From: Ahniella sp.
Lineage (GTDB): Bacteria > Pseudomonadota > Gammaproteobacteria > Xanthomonadales > Ahniellaceae
Reading direction: 5' to 3'
Assembly (NCBI GenBank): GCA_016712105.1
Contig: JADJRU010000015.1
Coordinates: 22,350 to 86,349, forward strand
Length of the DNA: 64,000 bases
This document shows positions 50,358 to 59,705 of this stretch, piece after piece (position 1 is the stretch's first letter; the number at the start of each line of letters is the position of its first letter). The position numbers and the translations under genes were made by a program. The notes under the pieces are model-generated. The model searched no databases and was not told where the DNA came from. It saw only the letters and a program-made list of their open reading frames with translations.

Positions 50358-51665
50358 TCAAACAGGCCGGATGTCCAGTCCACACCCAGTCGCCAGGTCC
50401 AGGAATCCTGGAAACGAAGTATCGACATTGCGGCAATCGATGATCGTGCAATCGTCGCCGACAAATTGCGCGGCGATGCCGAGGCTCATCGCACAACGGT
50501 GATCACCGTGAGAATCCACATGGGCGCCACGCCAATGCGTGTCGCCCTGAATCACCGCGCCGTCGGGACGTTCTTCGATGACCACACCCATGGCGGCCAG
50601 TGCCACGGCCATGACATGGATCCGGTCACTCTCCTTGACCCGCAACTCGGCAGCGCCACTGATCGTGGTCGGACCCTCGGCCACGGCAGCGGCAACAAAC
50701 AGGGCCGGAAATTCGTCGATCATGTCGGGCACCCGTGCTTCCGGCACGACGATCCCGCGCAGTCGCGTTGCCCGCACGCGCAAGTCCGCGAGGACTTCGG
50801 CGCCGGCCGATCGGGCGTTCAATACATCGATGTCCGCGCCCATATCGCGAAGGGTATCCAACAGGCCGGTACGACGGGGATTCAGCCCTACGTCGCGAAT
50901 TGTCAGGTCGGAACCGGGAATGATGCTCGCAGCGACCAGAAAAAACGCCGCCGATGAAAAATCCGTCGGTACATCGATATCGGTCGCACGGAGAACTTGC
51001 CCTCCGCGCACACCGACAGCGTCTCCTTCCTGCATGACTTCGACGCCAAACCCGCGCAACATCGATTCGGTGTAATCACGAGTCGGATGGACTTCGCTGA
51101 CCCAGGTTTCCCCTTCGGCATAGAGACCCGCCAGCAACAGGGCGGACTTGATCTGTGCGCTGGCTACCGGTGGCCGGAACCGGCGACCGTGCAACATCAG
51201 CGCCGGTGACACGTGCAAGGGCGGGCGTTTGCCTTCGGCCGATCCGATCACGGCCCCCATCTCGGACAACGGGTCGATGACCCGGGCCATGGGCCGCTTG
51301 GTCAGCGACTCATCACCCACCAGAACACTGGCGAACGACTGCGCCGCCATCACACCACACATCAATCGCATCGCGGTGCCGGCATTGCCGCAGTCGAGCG
51401 CCGCTGTCGGCGCCTTCAAACCGCGCAAGCCGACCCCGTGGACCATCCGTTCACCGTCATTCGGTGCTTCGATCCGGACGCCCATCTGTGCGAAACACCG
51501 CGCAGTAGCCCGCGTGTCTTCGCCTTCGAGAAACCCTCGTATGTGACTGGTGCCCTCAGCCAGACTGGCGAGCATGATCGCCCGGTGCGAGACTGATTTG
51601 TCGCCCGGTACCCGGATACTCCCGGTCAAAGGCCGACCGGACCGCGCCCGCCAATCAAGCCGCAT
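50358..51665 (-). CDS. aroA: 3-phosphoshikimate 1-carboxyvinyltransferase (EPSP synthase)
   Basis: 435 residues, complete. Makes EPSP from shikimate 3-phosphate and phosphoenolpyruvate in the shikimate pathway. Conserved: GDKSVSHRAIML, GNAGTAMRLMCG, and the PEP-binding RVKESDR. The enzyme is cytoplasmic. It overlaps hisC by 11 bp and is the last gene of the serC-serA-pheA-hisC-aroA run; a cmk-rpsA continuation, usual in many gammaproteobacteria, is absent here. Confidence 0.97.
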   Translation of the reverse strand: MRLDWRARSGRPLTGSIRVPGDKSVSHRAIMLASLAEGTSHIRGFLEGEDTRATARCFAQMGVRIEAPNDGERMVHGVGLRGLKAPTAALDCGNAGTAMRLMCGVMAAQSFASVLVGDESLTKRPMARVIDPLSEMGAVIGSAEGKRPPLHVSPALMLHGRRFRPPVASAQIKSALLLAGLYAEGETWVSEVHPTRDYTESMLRGFGVEVMQEGDAVGVRGGQVLRATDIDVPTDFSSAAFFLVAASIIPGSDLTIRDVGLNPRRTGLLDTLRDMGADIDVLNARSAGAEVLADLRVRATRLRGIVVPEARVPDMIDEFPALFVAAAVAEGPTTISGAAELRVKESDRIHVMAVALAAMGVVIEERPDGAVIQGDTHWRGAHVDSHGDHRCAMSLGIAAQFVGDDCTIIDCRNVDTSFPGFLDLATGCGLDIRPV

Positions 51666-52776
51666 CGCGAACCTCTTGCAGCGCGGTGATCAGACGATCG
51701 GTCTCTTCCGGGTTGCCGACGGTCATGCGCAGACAGTTGGCCAGACCATACCCCACCATCGGTCGAACGATTACTGCACGCTCGAACAGGGCGTCTTCGA
51801 ACGTCTGCGCCTTGCGGCCGAAATCGATCAGCAGGAAATTGGTCTGACTCGGAAACACGAACCAACCGAGTGCAGAGGCCGCTTCGGCAATCCGGGCACG
51901 TTGCGTGAGCACACCGGCACGCACGCGCGCCAGAAACTCGACATCGTCGAGCGCCGCTTCGGCCGCAACCAGACCCAAGGTATTGACGTTGAACGACTCA
52001 CGCAATCGGTTGATCAACTCGCAGACATCACGATGTGCGACCAGGTAACCGACGCGCAGCCCAGCCAGGCCGTAGGCTTTCGAGAACGTCCGGCTCACTA
52101 CCAGATTGGGGAACTCGGCCCGCAGCGTGATCGCTGACTCCAGGCCTGGCGCATCGGCAAACTCGGTATAGGCCTCGTCGACCACCACCGGGATATGGCC
52201 GGGCACCGCACGCATCATGGCGCGCAAGTCTTCAATGCGGAAATGGGTACCGGTCGGGTTGTTCGGGTTCGCGACAAAGATGATTTTCGTACGCTCGTTG
52301 ATCGCGGCTGGAATGTTCGCCAGATTCGTACCGAGCGGCATTCCGTGATCCCGGGGAAACGGATCCACGGCAACACCGGTCGCGCCCACGGCGCGAGTGG
52401 CGATCGGGTAGACGGCAAAGCCGTAACGCGAATAGATGACTTCATCACCGGGCTCGGCAAACACCTGAGCCAACTGCATCAGCAATTCGTGCGAGCCATT
52501 GCCGAGCACGATCTCCTCTTCCGAGCAGTCATGCCGTTCCGCGAGTTTCGCCCGCAGACCAAGCCCCAACGGATCGGGATACCGGAAGCTGTCGCGCACG
52601 GCTCGTGTGACCGCTTCGACCGCCATGGGTGAGGTGCCCCAGCCGTTCTCGTTCGAGCCAAGCTCCACGATGATGTCGCCAAACCGCTCGCGCAACCGAG
52701 GCAAGTCGTGGCCGGGATCATAGGCCACCAGTTTCTGGATGGGCTTTGCCGCACGATCGAGGAACAATCCGCTCAT
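51655..52776 (-). CDS. hisC: Histidinol-phosphate aminotransferase (HisC/aromatic aminotransferase family)
   Basis: 373 residues, PLP fold type I. Key parts: NENGWGTSP-like substrate region, NPNNPTGTHF, VVDEAYTEFAD, and the PLP-lysine motif SRTFSKAYGLAGLRVGY. In this aromatic gene context the enzyme may also transaminate prephenate or arylpyruvates; the sequence alone cannot decide. Start overlaps the pheA stop (4 bp) and the end overlaps aroA (11 bp), so translation is coupled. Confidence 0.94.
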   Translation of the reverse strand: MSGLFLDRAAKPIQKLVAYDPGHDLPRLRERFGDIIVELGSNENGWGTSPMAVEAVTRAVRDSFRYPDPLGLGLRAKLAERHDCSEEEIVLGNGSHELLMQLAQVFAEPGDEVIYSRYGFAVYPIATRAVGATGVAVDPFPRDHGMPLGTNLANIPAAINERTKIIFVANPNNPTGTHFRIEDLRAMMRAVPGHIPVVVDEAYTEFADAPGLESAITLRAEFPNLVVSRTFSKAYGLAGLRVGYLVAHRDVCELINRLRESFNVNTLGLVAAEAALDDVEFLARVRAGVLTQRARIAEAASALGWFVFPSQTNFLLIDFGRKAQTFEDALFERAVIVRPMVGYGLANCLRMTVGNPEETDRLITALQEVRDAA

Positions 52777-53873
52777 TCGCTGAGTACCGCCTTGGGGTAG
52801 GAACCGAGGATTTTGACGAAACTGGACACTGGGCCCAAGTCAGCCAGAGCTGCCTTGACCGGTTCGTCCTCGACATGGCCTTCGATGTCGATGAAGAACG
52901 CGTATTCCCACTTGCCACGCCGGGTCGGCCTGGATTCGATGCGCGTCATCGACACGCCGCGTTTGGCGAGCGGCTCCAGCAAGTGGAACAACAGACCAGG
53001 TTGGTCCTGCCCGGAGACCAGCAGCGAGGTCTTGTCGCTGCCGGACGGCGAAAACAGATCACGGCCCAGCACCACGAACCGAGTGTTGTTGTCAGGACGA
53101 TCCTCGATCGGACCGGCGACCACTTTCAGGTCGTAGACACGGCCTGCCGACTGCCCCGCGATCGCGGCACAGTCGTCGGCACCCTGAGCCCTGCGAGCCG
53201 CTTCGGCATTACTCGACACGGCCACTTTTTCGGCATTCGGGAGATTGGTCCGCAACCAATTGCGTGTCTGCCCAAGTGACTGGGGATGCGAAAACACGCG
53301 CTGGATACGACTCATCTCGCCGGAACGACTGAGCAGGAACTGGTGGATCTGGAGCTCGACTTCGCCGCAGATCTTGAGGGATGAGTCATGAAACATGTCG
53401 AGCGTCGAATGGACCGAACCTTCAGTCGAGTTCTCGACCGGCACGACACCAAAATCGGCCCGTTCGGCTTCCACTTCCTGAAAAACTTCCTCGATGCTGC
53501 CCACCGGCAGACCGTTCACCGAATGTCCGAAATGCTGGTGCACGGCAGTCTGGGAGAACGTGCCTTCAGGCCCCAGAAACGCGATCTTCAGTGGCTCCTG
53601 CTGTGCCAGGCACGCCGACATGATCTCGCGGAACAGGCGCAACATCTCTTCGTTCGAGAGCGGCCCCTGATTACGCTCCTTGACCATGCGCAGCACTTGC
53701 GCCTCGCGCTCGGGCCGGTAGTAATCCACCGCCGCACGCAGTGGCCCCTTCACCTGCCCGACGAGGCGTGCGAACTCTGCACGCTCGGCGATCAGCTTCT
53801 GGATATCCCGATCAATGGCGTCGATGCGCGAACGCACCTGCGCCAGATTTTCGAACTTCGCCGGCTCAGTCAT
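52773..53873 (-). CDS. pheA: Bifunctional chorismate mutase / prephenate dehydratase (P-protein)
   Basis: 366 residues. The AroQ-type chorismate mutase occupies residues ~1-90 (VRSRIDAIDRDIQKLIAERAEFA). The prephenate dehydratase follows (IAFLGPEGTFSQTA, then NNTRFVVLG with the TRF motif). The C-terminal ACT domain carries the phenylalanine-feedback motif IESRPTRRGKWEYAFF. It converts chorismate to phenylpyruvate. It lies 34 bp downstream of serA and overlaps hisC by 4 bp. Confidence 0.96.
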   Translation of the reverse strand: MTEPAKFENLAQVRSRIDAIDRDIQKLIAERAEFARLVGQVKGPLRAAVDYYRPEREAQVLRMVKERNQGPLSNEEMLRLFREIMSACLAQQEPLKIAFLGPEGTFSQTAVHQHFGHSVNGLPVGSIEEVFQEVEAERADFGVVPVENSTEGSVHSTLDMFHDSSLKICGEVELQIHQFLLSRSGEMSRIQRVFSHPQSLGQTRNWLRTNLPNAEKVAVSSNAEAARRAQGADDCAAIAGQSAGRVYDLKVVAGPIEDRPDNNTRFVVLGRDLFSPSGSDKTSLLVSGQDQPGLLFHLLEPLAKRGVSMTRIESRPTRRGKWEYAFFIDIEGHVEDEPVKAALADLGPVSSFVKILGSYPKAVLSE

Positions 53874-53907
53874 GTTGGACCGAATCCTTTCTGGTGGTGG
53901 ATCCCGA

Positions 53908-55065
53908 TCAGACTACGCGAACCGACAGAACGCCGTCGATCGCACGCAACTGCGTCAACACCTCGGTGCCCACCTCGTTGTCGACATCGACCAGGTTGTA
54001 GGCATTCTCGCCCTTCGACGCATTGTGCATCTGCGAGATGTTGATGCCATTCGCGCCGAGCACCTGCGACAACTGGCCGATCATGTTCGGCTTGTTGAGG
54101 TTGGCGATGCAGATACGTGACCGTGCGCCACGCGACATCCGCGTGGACGGGAAGTTGACGGAGTGCGAGATGTTGCCGTTCTCGAGATAGTCACGCACCT
54201 GGTCGACGACCATCACGGCGCAGTTTTCTTCGGCTTCGTGTGTCGACGCGCCCAGATGCGGCAGCGCGATCACACGCGGATGACGGATCAGGTCGCCCTT
54301 CGGGAAATCGCTGACATAACGACCGATGCGGCCGTCGTTCAAACCTTGCTTCAATGCCTCGGCATCGACGATGCCGTCGCGCGAGAAATTGAGCAGGGTC
54401 GCGCCCGGCTTCAGCACGGTCAGTGCTTGGGCATTGAACAGACCACGTGTCGCGTCGATCAGCGGCACATGGAAGCTGATGAAATCACAGGAGCTGAACA
54501 GTTCGTTGAGGCCACTGGCCTTGATCACGTCGGACGACAGCGCCCAGGCGCCATCAACCGTCATGTGCGGATCGAAGCCGACCACACGCATGCCCAACGC
54601 GCGTGCGGCGTTGGCCACCCGCACGCCGATGGCACCGAGTCCGACCACACCCAGTGTCCGGCCGGCCAGTTCATTGCCGACAAACCGCTTTTTCTGCGAC
54701 TCAATGGTTTCTTCCATGTGCTCGGCCTGCAAGCCGGCCACAAAACCCAGGGCATCGTGCAGGTTGCGGGCACTGATCAGCATGCCTGCCAGCACCAGTT
54801 CCTTGACGGCATTGGCATTGGCACCCGGGGCGTTGAACACCACCACACCCTGCTTGCTGAGTTTGGCAACGGGAATGTTGTTCGTGCCGGCGCCGGCGCG
54901 GCCAACAGCCAGCACACTGGCCGGCAACTCGACTGCATGCATGTCGGCCGAACGCACGAGCACCGCATCGGCGCTGTCCAGTTCGTCGACGATTTCGTAA
55001 CGATCAGCCGGCAGGCGCGACAGGCCCGAAGCGGAAATGTTGTTGAGTGTCTTGATCTTGAGCAT
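53908..55065 (-). CDS. serA: D-3-phosphoglycerate dehydrogenase
   Basis: 385 residues from the ATG at 55065, which has GGAGG at 5-base spacing; the longer frame runs back into serC and is not used. First step of serine synthesis. The NAD-binding motif is GVVGLGAIGVRVA, the catalytic Arg/Glu/His region ends in ALPHLGASTHEAEENCA, and the C-terminal ACT domain (NLNKPNMIGQLSQVLGANG) is the serine sensor. It begins 14 bp after the serC stop, completing a serine-synthesis pair inside the aromatic cluster. Confidence 0.95.
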   Translation of the reverse strand: MLKIKTLNNISASGLSRLPADRYEIVDELDSADAVLVRSADMHAVELPASVLAVGRAGAGTNNIPVAKLSKQGVVVFNAPGANANAVKELVLAGMLISARNLHDALGFVAGLQAEHMEETIESQKKRFVGNELAGRTLGVVGLGAIGVRVANAARALGMRVVGFDPHMTVDGAWALSSDVIKASGLNELFSSCDFISFHVPLIDATRGLFNAQALTVLKPGATLLNFSRDGIVDAEALKQGLNDGRIGRYVSDFPKGDLIRHPRVIALPHLGASTHEAEENCAVMVVDQVRDYLENGNISHSVNFPSTRMSRGARSRICIANLNKPNMIGQLSQVLGANGINISQMHNASKGENAYNLVDVDNEVGTEVLTQLRAIDGVLSVRVV

Positions 55066-55079
55066 GGGATCCTCCGGGC

Positions 55080-56158
55080 TCATCCGTTGCGTTTCGCGAA
55101 GTCCTGCATGAAGGCGATCAACGCCTCCACACCGGCCATCGGCATGGCGTTGTAGATACTGGCGCGCATGCCACCGACCGATCGGTGACCCTTCGGTGCG
55201 AGCAGGCCGGCGGCCTCGGATTCCTTGACGAACAATTCGTCGAGGGTTTCGTTCGGCGCACGGAACGGCACGTTCATCAGCGAACGTGCACTCGGTTCGA
55301 TCGGATTGCTGTAGAACCCGGAACCATCGATGTAATCGTAGAGGCGCGCGGCTTTCGCACGATTGCGCTCGCCCATCACGGCGACACCACCCTGACGCTG
55401 CAGCCACTTGAACACGCGGCCCGCCATGTACCAGGAGAACGTGGCAGGTGTGTTGAGCATCGAGCCGTCGGCCGCTTGGGCGCTGTACTTGAAGATGTTG
55501 GCGATATTGCCGGTCGGGCGCGCCAGCAGATCGTCGCGGATGATCATCACGACGATGCCACTCGGACCGATGTTCTTCTGTGCGCCGGCGTAGATCAGAC
55601 CGAACTTCGACACATCGAGCGGGCCGGACAGGATGTTCGACGACATGTCTGCGACCAGCGGTACGTTGCCGGCATCCGGAATATCGTGGATAGCGATGCC
55701 GCCGATCGTTTCATTCGGGGTGTAGTGCAAGTAGGCGGCATTCGGAGCGAGCTGCCAGGTGTGCCGTGCGGGCAGCTTGAGGGAGCCGTCGGCCTCACCC
55801 GTCGCTGCGACGTGGACGTTCGTGTACGGCTTGGCTTCCTTGACCGCTTTCTGACCCCACTGGCCAGTCACGTGTAGTCGGCGGACCCGCCGGACGCGAT
55901 GTTCATCGGAATCTGCGCAAAATGCTGCGTTGCCCCGCCCTGCAGGAACAGCACCTTGTAATTGGACGGAATATCCATCAACGCGCGCAGGTCGCGCTCG
56001 GATTCTTCGGCCATGGCGATGAACGGTTTGCCACGATGGCTGACTTCCATGACCGACGCGCGCGCGTTCGACCATTCCAGCAGTTCCGCCTGCGCTTCCT
56101 TCAACACTTCTTCCGGCAACACGGCCGGGCCCGACGAAAAGTTGTAACCGCGACTCAC
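55080..56158 (-). CDS. serC: Phosphoserine aminotransferase (one frameshift)
   Basis: A PLP enzyme making phosphoserine, also used in pyridoxine synthesis. The N-terminal part ([29 protein letters not shown]) and the C-terminal part ([32 protein letters not shown] with the PLP lysine) are in different frames. One base is missing at about 55868-55874, between SADY and [13 protein letters not shown]. Corrected length is 360 codons. The start is a GTG at 56158 with AGGAG upstream. serA follows 14 bp downstream. Real loss of this gene would make the cell a serine/PLP auxotroph, arguing for a sequencing error. Confidence 0.94.
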
Positions 56159-56365
56159 TGAAGCACTCCTCAAAGGCCAATCAAATCGGACGCAGCAGGT
56201 TTGGCGCGACACGACCTTCATGGCCGGGGCAAACCAGTGCGGAAGCACCCGAACTTAGCATGTGTTCAAAGAGTGAAAGATCGGCGACCGGACCGGCCCG
56301 GAAAATGTCATAAGGCCGCCCGCTCCGGGCCATGCCGGCGCGGGTTCAAGCCCCGGGGAGCGGCT

Positions 56366-57966
56366 TCAGGCCAGTGACTTGTCCACAGCGGGCTTTTTGG
56401 CTGCGGCTTTTTTCCTGGGTGCCTTGGCCTTTTTCGGCTGGCTCGCAGCCGGCCTCGTCTTCGCCGACTTGCGTGCCGGCGCACGCCCGGTGCCCTCGCC
56501 ACTGAAATGAGCCAGTGTTGCCGCGGCATCGGCAGGCGTCACGTCTTCACTCCAGTCTTCCATACAGGCGATCAGCAGAAGCTTTTCGAGCTCCGCACTG
56601 AATCGGCGGATGATGTTCTCGGGGTCGGGCACCAGCTTGGCATCGGTGATCAAGCCGAAATGGATGCGCCCGTTGTAAGACAGGATGCTGATGCCCATGC
56701 CGATCGAGCCGGTCTGCGGCACCCAGAACATCTGGTCACTGATCTTGGCGCCGGCAAAGTACAGCGGCATCTGCGGACCCGGTACGTTCGTCGCAACCGT
56801 GGTGGCCTTGCGCGAGAACATTTCCAGCGCAGGACCCTGCAGCGCCGCAGGACCCATGCCGAGTGCGGCCAGCAGTCCGAACGCCACAATCGCTTGCCGC
56901 GAACGCTTCAGTTCCCGCATGTTGGCAGCGACGATCTCAAGCCGGCGAAGCGGATTGGCTTCCCCGATCGGCAGGTTCAGGAACACCAGGCCAAAATGGT
57001 TGCCCAGCTTCTTGGCGTGCTCCAGGGGCCGCAGGTTGACCGGAACCGTCGCGCGGATCGTCAGGCCAGTCGGGTCGTCGCCCTTGTCGAGCAAATAACC
57101 TCTCAGCGCGCCAGACGCGCAGGCGAGCAGGATATCGTTGACCGTGCAGCGCATGGCTTTGCCAAGCTGCTTGGCGTCGTGCAGCGGCATGGGCTCGGCC
57201 CAGGCACAACGTTTGCTCACGCCCAGATGCCCACGGAATCGTGTGGGCGGATCGTAGGGCAAGCTGATCGCAATGGCGAGTTCACGCGCGATTTCGCTTC
57301 CCTCCTGAGCCAGCTTGGCCACCTGTTCGGGTCGTTGAACAGTTCCTTGCCCTTGACGACCGCCTTTTCCCCCATATGCAGGGCTTGCGACGGTCCCTTG
57401 CGCGCCGGCGCCAGGAGCCGCTCGACCACACCACCCTTGTCCTCCTGGAACCAGACCTTGGCCAGTGCCGCACGGTCTTCCTCGGTCGGCTTGATGTCGG
57501 TCAGCGACAGCATGACCTGGATCAACGCGATCCCGTCGGCATAACAGTGAGGGATGCGCATGATCAGCGCGCTGCCTGTGCCGTACTTTTCGACGACGTG
57601 GAACTGCCAGCGTGGTTTCGAATAATCGAGTGGCGTCGAAGCGAGTTGGGAGGCAAGCCTCTGCAGCTCTTCCTGACCGACTTTTCCGGGCAGCGCCGTA
57701 ATGCGCACATGCCAGTCGAGATCGAAGTCGTGGTCGATTTCCCAGTAGGCGCCGCTGGGCGCGTCGACGGCTTTCTGCCGAAAGCGGCGGAACGCAAGGA
57801 AGCGGTCATTCAGCATGCGCTTGAAGCGGTCGACGTCGAGTGGTGTCTCGAACATCATGACGCCGGTGATCATCATCAGGTTGGTCGGCTTTTCCATGCG
57901 CAACCAAGCGGTGTCGACTTTCGACATCGGCTCGCGCCCGGAACGCAACATGTTCATCATGGCCAT
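56366..57966 (-). CDS. WS/DGAT-family wax ester synthase/diacylglycerol acyltransferase (one frameshift)
   Basis: Transfers acyl groups from acyl-CoA to fatty alcohols or diacylglycerol, forming storage lipids. The start ATG at 57966 has AAGGAG at 6-base spacing. The usual active-site HHxxxDG appears as PHCYADG (residues 139-145): the second His, regarded as catalytic, is kept while the first is Pro. TNVPGPQMPLYFAG and SYNGRIHFGLITD are typical of the family. One base is missing at about 57322-57332 (joining NDPEQ to VAKLAQEGSEI); corrected length is 534 codons. The last ~45 residues form a Lys/Ala-rich tail (KKAKAPRKKAAAKKPA), unusual for the family. Confidence 0.9.
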
Positions 57967-58016
57967 GACCAACTCCTTGGAATTGGATCAGGTTTTACCG
58001 GCGCGTGAAGAACCGG

Positions 58017-59462
58017 TCAATCACCACGCGTCTTGTAGGCCGCCAAGGCCTCGGTCCGGCTGCTGGCCAAATCGATCAGCGGGCGCACATAGGGCGTTCC
58101 GGCCAAACCCAGGCGCGCTTGTTCCGCCGGAGGCAACAACCAGGGCTGATGGATGAAGCGGGTCGGGACCTCGGCCAGTTCCGGCACGAATCGACGCACG
58201 TACCCACCCTCCGGATCAAAGCGCTCTCCCTGGGTGACCGGATTGAAGATGCGGAAGTACGGGGCGGCATCGGCACCGGTGCCGGCGGTCCATTGCCATC
58301 CCTGGGTATTGTTCGCCAGGTCGGCGTCGACCAGCGTGTCCCAGAACCATCGTGCACCATGCAGCCAGTGATAACGCAGGTTCTTGGTCAGCACGCTCGC
58401 CACGAGCATGCGCACGCGGTTGTGCATGGTGCCGGTTTTCCACAACTCGCGCATGCCGGCATCGACGATCGGCAACCCTGTCCGTCCTTGTTGCCAGGCC
58501 TTCAGCAGCACCGGATCGGGCTGGCGCCATGCAAACGTGTCGAAGTCTGCATTGAGGTTTTCTGTCGGCGTGTTCGGGAAATGGAACAGCAAGTGGTACG
58601 AAAACTCGCGCCAGAACAGTTCGCGAACAAAAAAATCTGCGTCAGGCGTGAGGCCCATGCCGCTGTTCCAGTGGGCGTGTACTGCAGCCAGCACCTGTCG
58701 AGGCGACACCTCACCAAACGCCAGATGAGGCGACAAGCCGGAAGTCGACTGCTTTTGCGGATAGTCCCGGCCTTCCCGATACCCCTGTATGGACTCAACC
58801 AGAAACCGCTCAAGACGTGAATGTGCGCCCGCCTCACCCGGCTGCCAGGTGGCGGCCAGCCCGCCCGCCCAGGGAATCCGCGGCAACAACTTCAAGGACT
58901 CCAGAGTCAGTCCAGGTGCGTCGACCACAAAGTGGTTACGCCGGGGCTCCGGTGCCGGCAAACCGGGTTCGGCCTGCACCAGCGTCTGTGCCTTGCGCCA
59001 GAACGGGGTAAACACCCGATAGGGCGAACCCACGCCGGTGGTGATCTGCCAGGGTTCGATCAGCAGGCTGCCATTGAAGGATTGGGCCACCACACCCTGC
59101 GCGGCCAACTGCGCTTTCAGTCGTTTGTCGACCTCGATCGAGCCAGGCTCATACCGGCGGTTCCAGGACACCGCACGCGCCTGCACCCGCGAACACAACG
59201 ACAACAAGGCAGAACGGGTCGGGCCGCGCAACAACAACAGAGGGATTCCCAGCCGGTTGAGGTCACTCGTCAATGCTGCCAGTGAATGATGCAGCCACCA
59301 TCGTGATGCACCACCTGGCCCCCATGGCCCGGCATCACGCGGTGAGTGGACATAAACGGCCAGAACCGGGCCGCCGTCGGCACAGGCGGCTGTCAGCGCA
59401 GGATTGTCGCGAACACGCAAGTCGCGCCGGAACCAGACGATATGGGGTGAACGGGTACTCAT
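58017..59462 (-). CDS. phrB: Deoxyribodipyrimidine photolyase (cryptochrome/photolyase family)
   Basis: 481 residues from the ATG at 59462 (MSTRSPHIVWFRRDLRVRDN). The N-terminal antenna domain begins VWFRRDLR; the FAD-binding catalytic domain contains GLSPHLAFGEVS, LPIVDAGMRELWKTG, MHNRVRM, and DTLVDADLANN followed by GWQW and YFRIFNP. These match class I CPD photolyases that repair UV dimers with light. The wax-ester synthase gene begins 50 bp downstream on the same strand. Confidence 0.95.
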   Translation of the reverse strand: MSTRSPHIVWFRRDLRVRDNPALTAACADGGPVLAVYVHSPRDAGPWGPGGASRWWLHHSLAALTSDLNRLGIPLLLLRGPTRSALLSLCSRVQARAVSWNRRYEPGSIEVDKRLKAQLAAQGVVAQSFNGSLLIEPWQITTGVGSPYRVFTPFWRKAQTLVQAEPGLPAPEPRRNHFVVDAPGLTLESLKLLPRIPWAGGLAATWQPGEAGAHSRLERFLVESIQGYREGRDYPQKQSTSGLSPHLAFGEVSPRQVLAAVHAHWNSGMGLTPDADFFVRELFWREFSYHLLFHFPNTPTENLNADFDTFAWRQPDPVLLKAWQQGRTGLPIVDAGMRELWKTGTMHNRVRMLVASVLTKNLRYHWLHGARWFWDTLVDADLANNTQGWQWTAGTGADAAPYFRIFNPVTQGERFDPEGGYVRRFVPELAEVPTRFIHQPWLLPPAEQARLGLAGTPYVRPLIDLASSRTEALAAYKTRGD

Positions 59463-59652
59463 GAGTCGCTGGGGTTTCCTGACCGGCCCAGAGTATGGCC
59501 GAAACATGATGCAGGTCGGCGTGAAGCCAGACAACCCAGATCTGACGGGTCCCCGATTTGGAAGTGGCGCCTGCTTGAAGTGGCGCCGCATGTCGGAAAA
59601 TCGACGATCCGTAAAGATGACCACGACAAAATCATCGATCGCTCAGATCGGA

Positions 59653-59693
59653 CAAGAAAACACTGCGCCGCACGCCGATCAGGGCGTGCGGCG
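59653..59693 (-). terminator. Probable terminator of the P-domain/DUF11 gene
   Basis: An 11-bp perfect stem (CGCCGCACGCC/GGCGTGCGGCG, 59666-59693, 6-nt loop) lies 12 bp past the stop of the gene ending at 59706. On the minus strand it is followed by CAGTGTTTTCTTG, a weak T-rich stretch. Confidence 0.6.
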
Positions 59694-59705
59694 ATCCAGG
59701 CCTTG

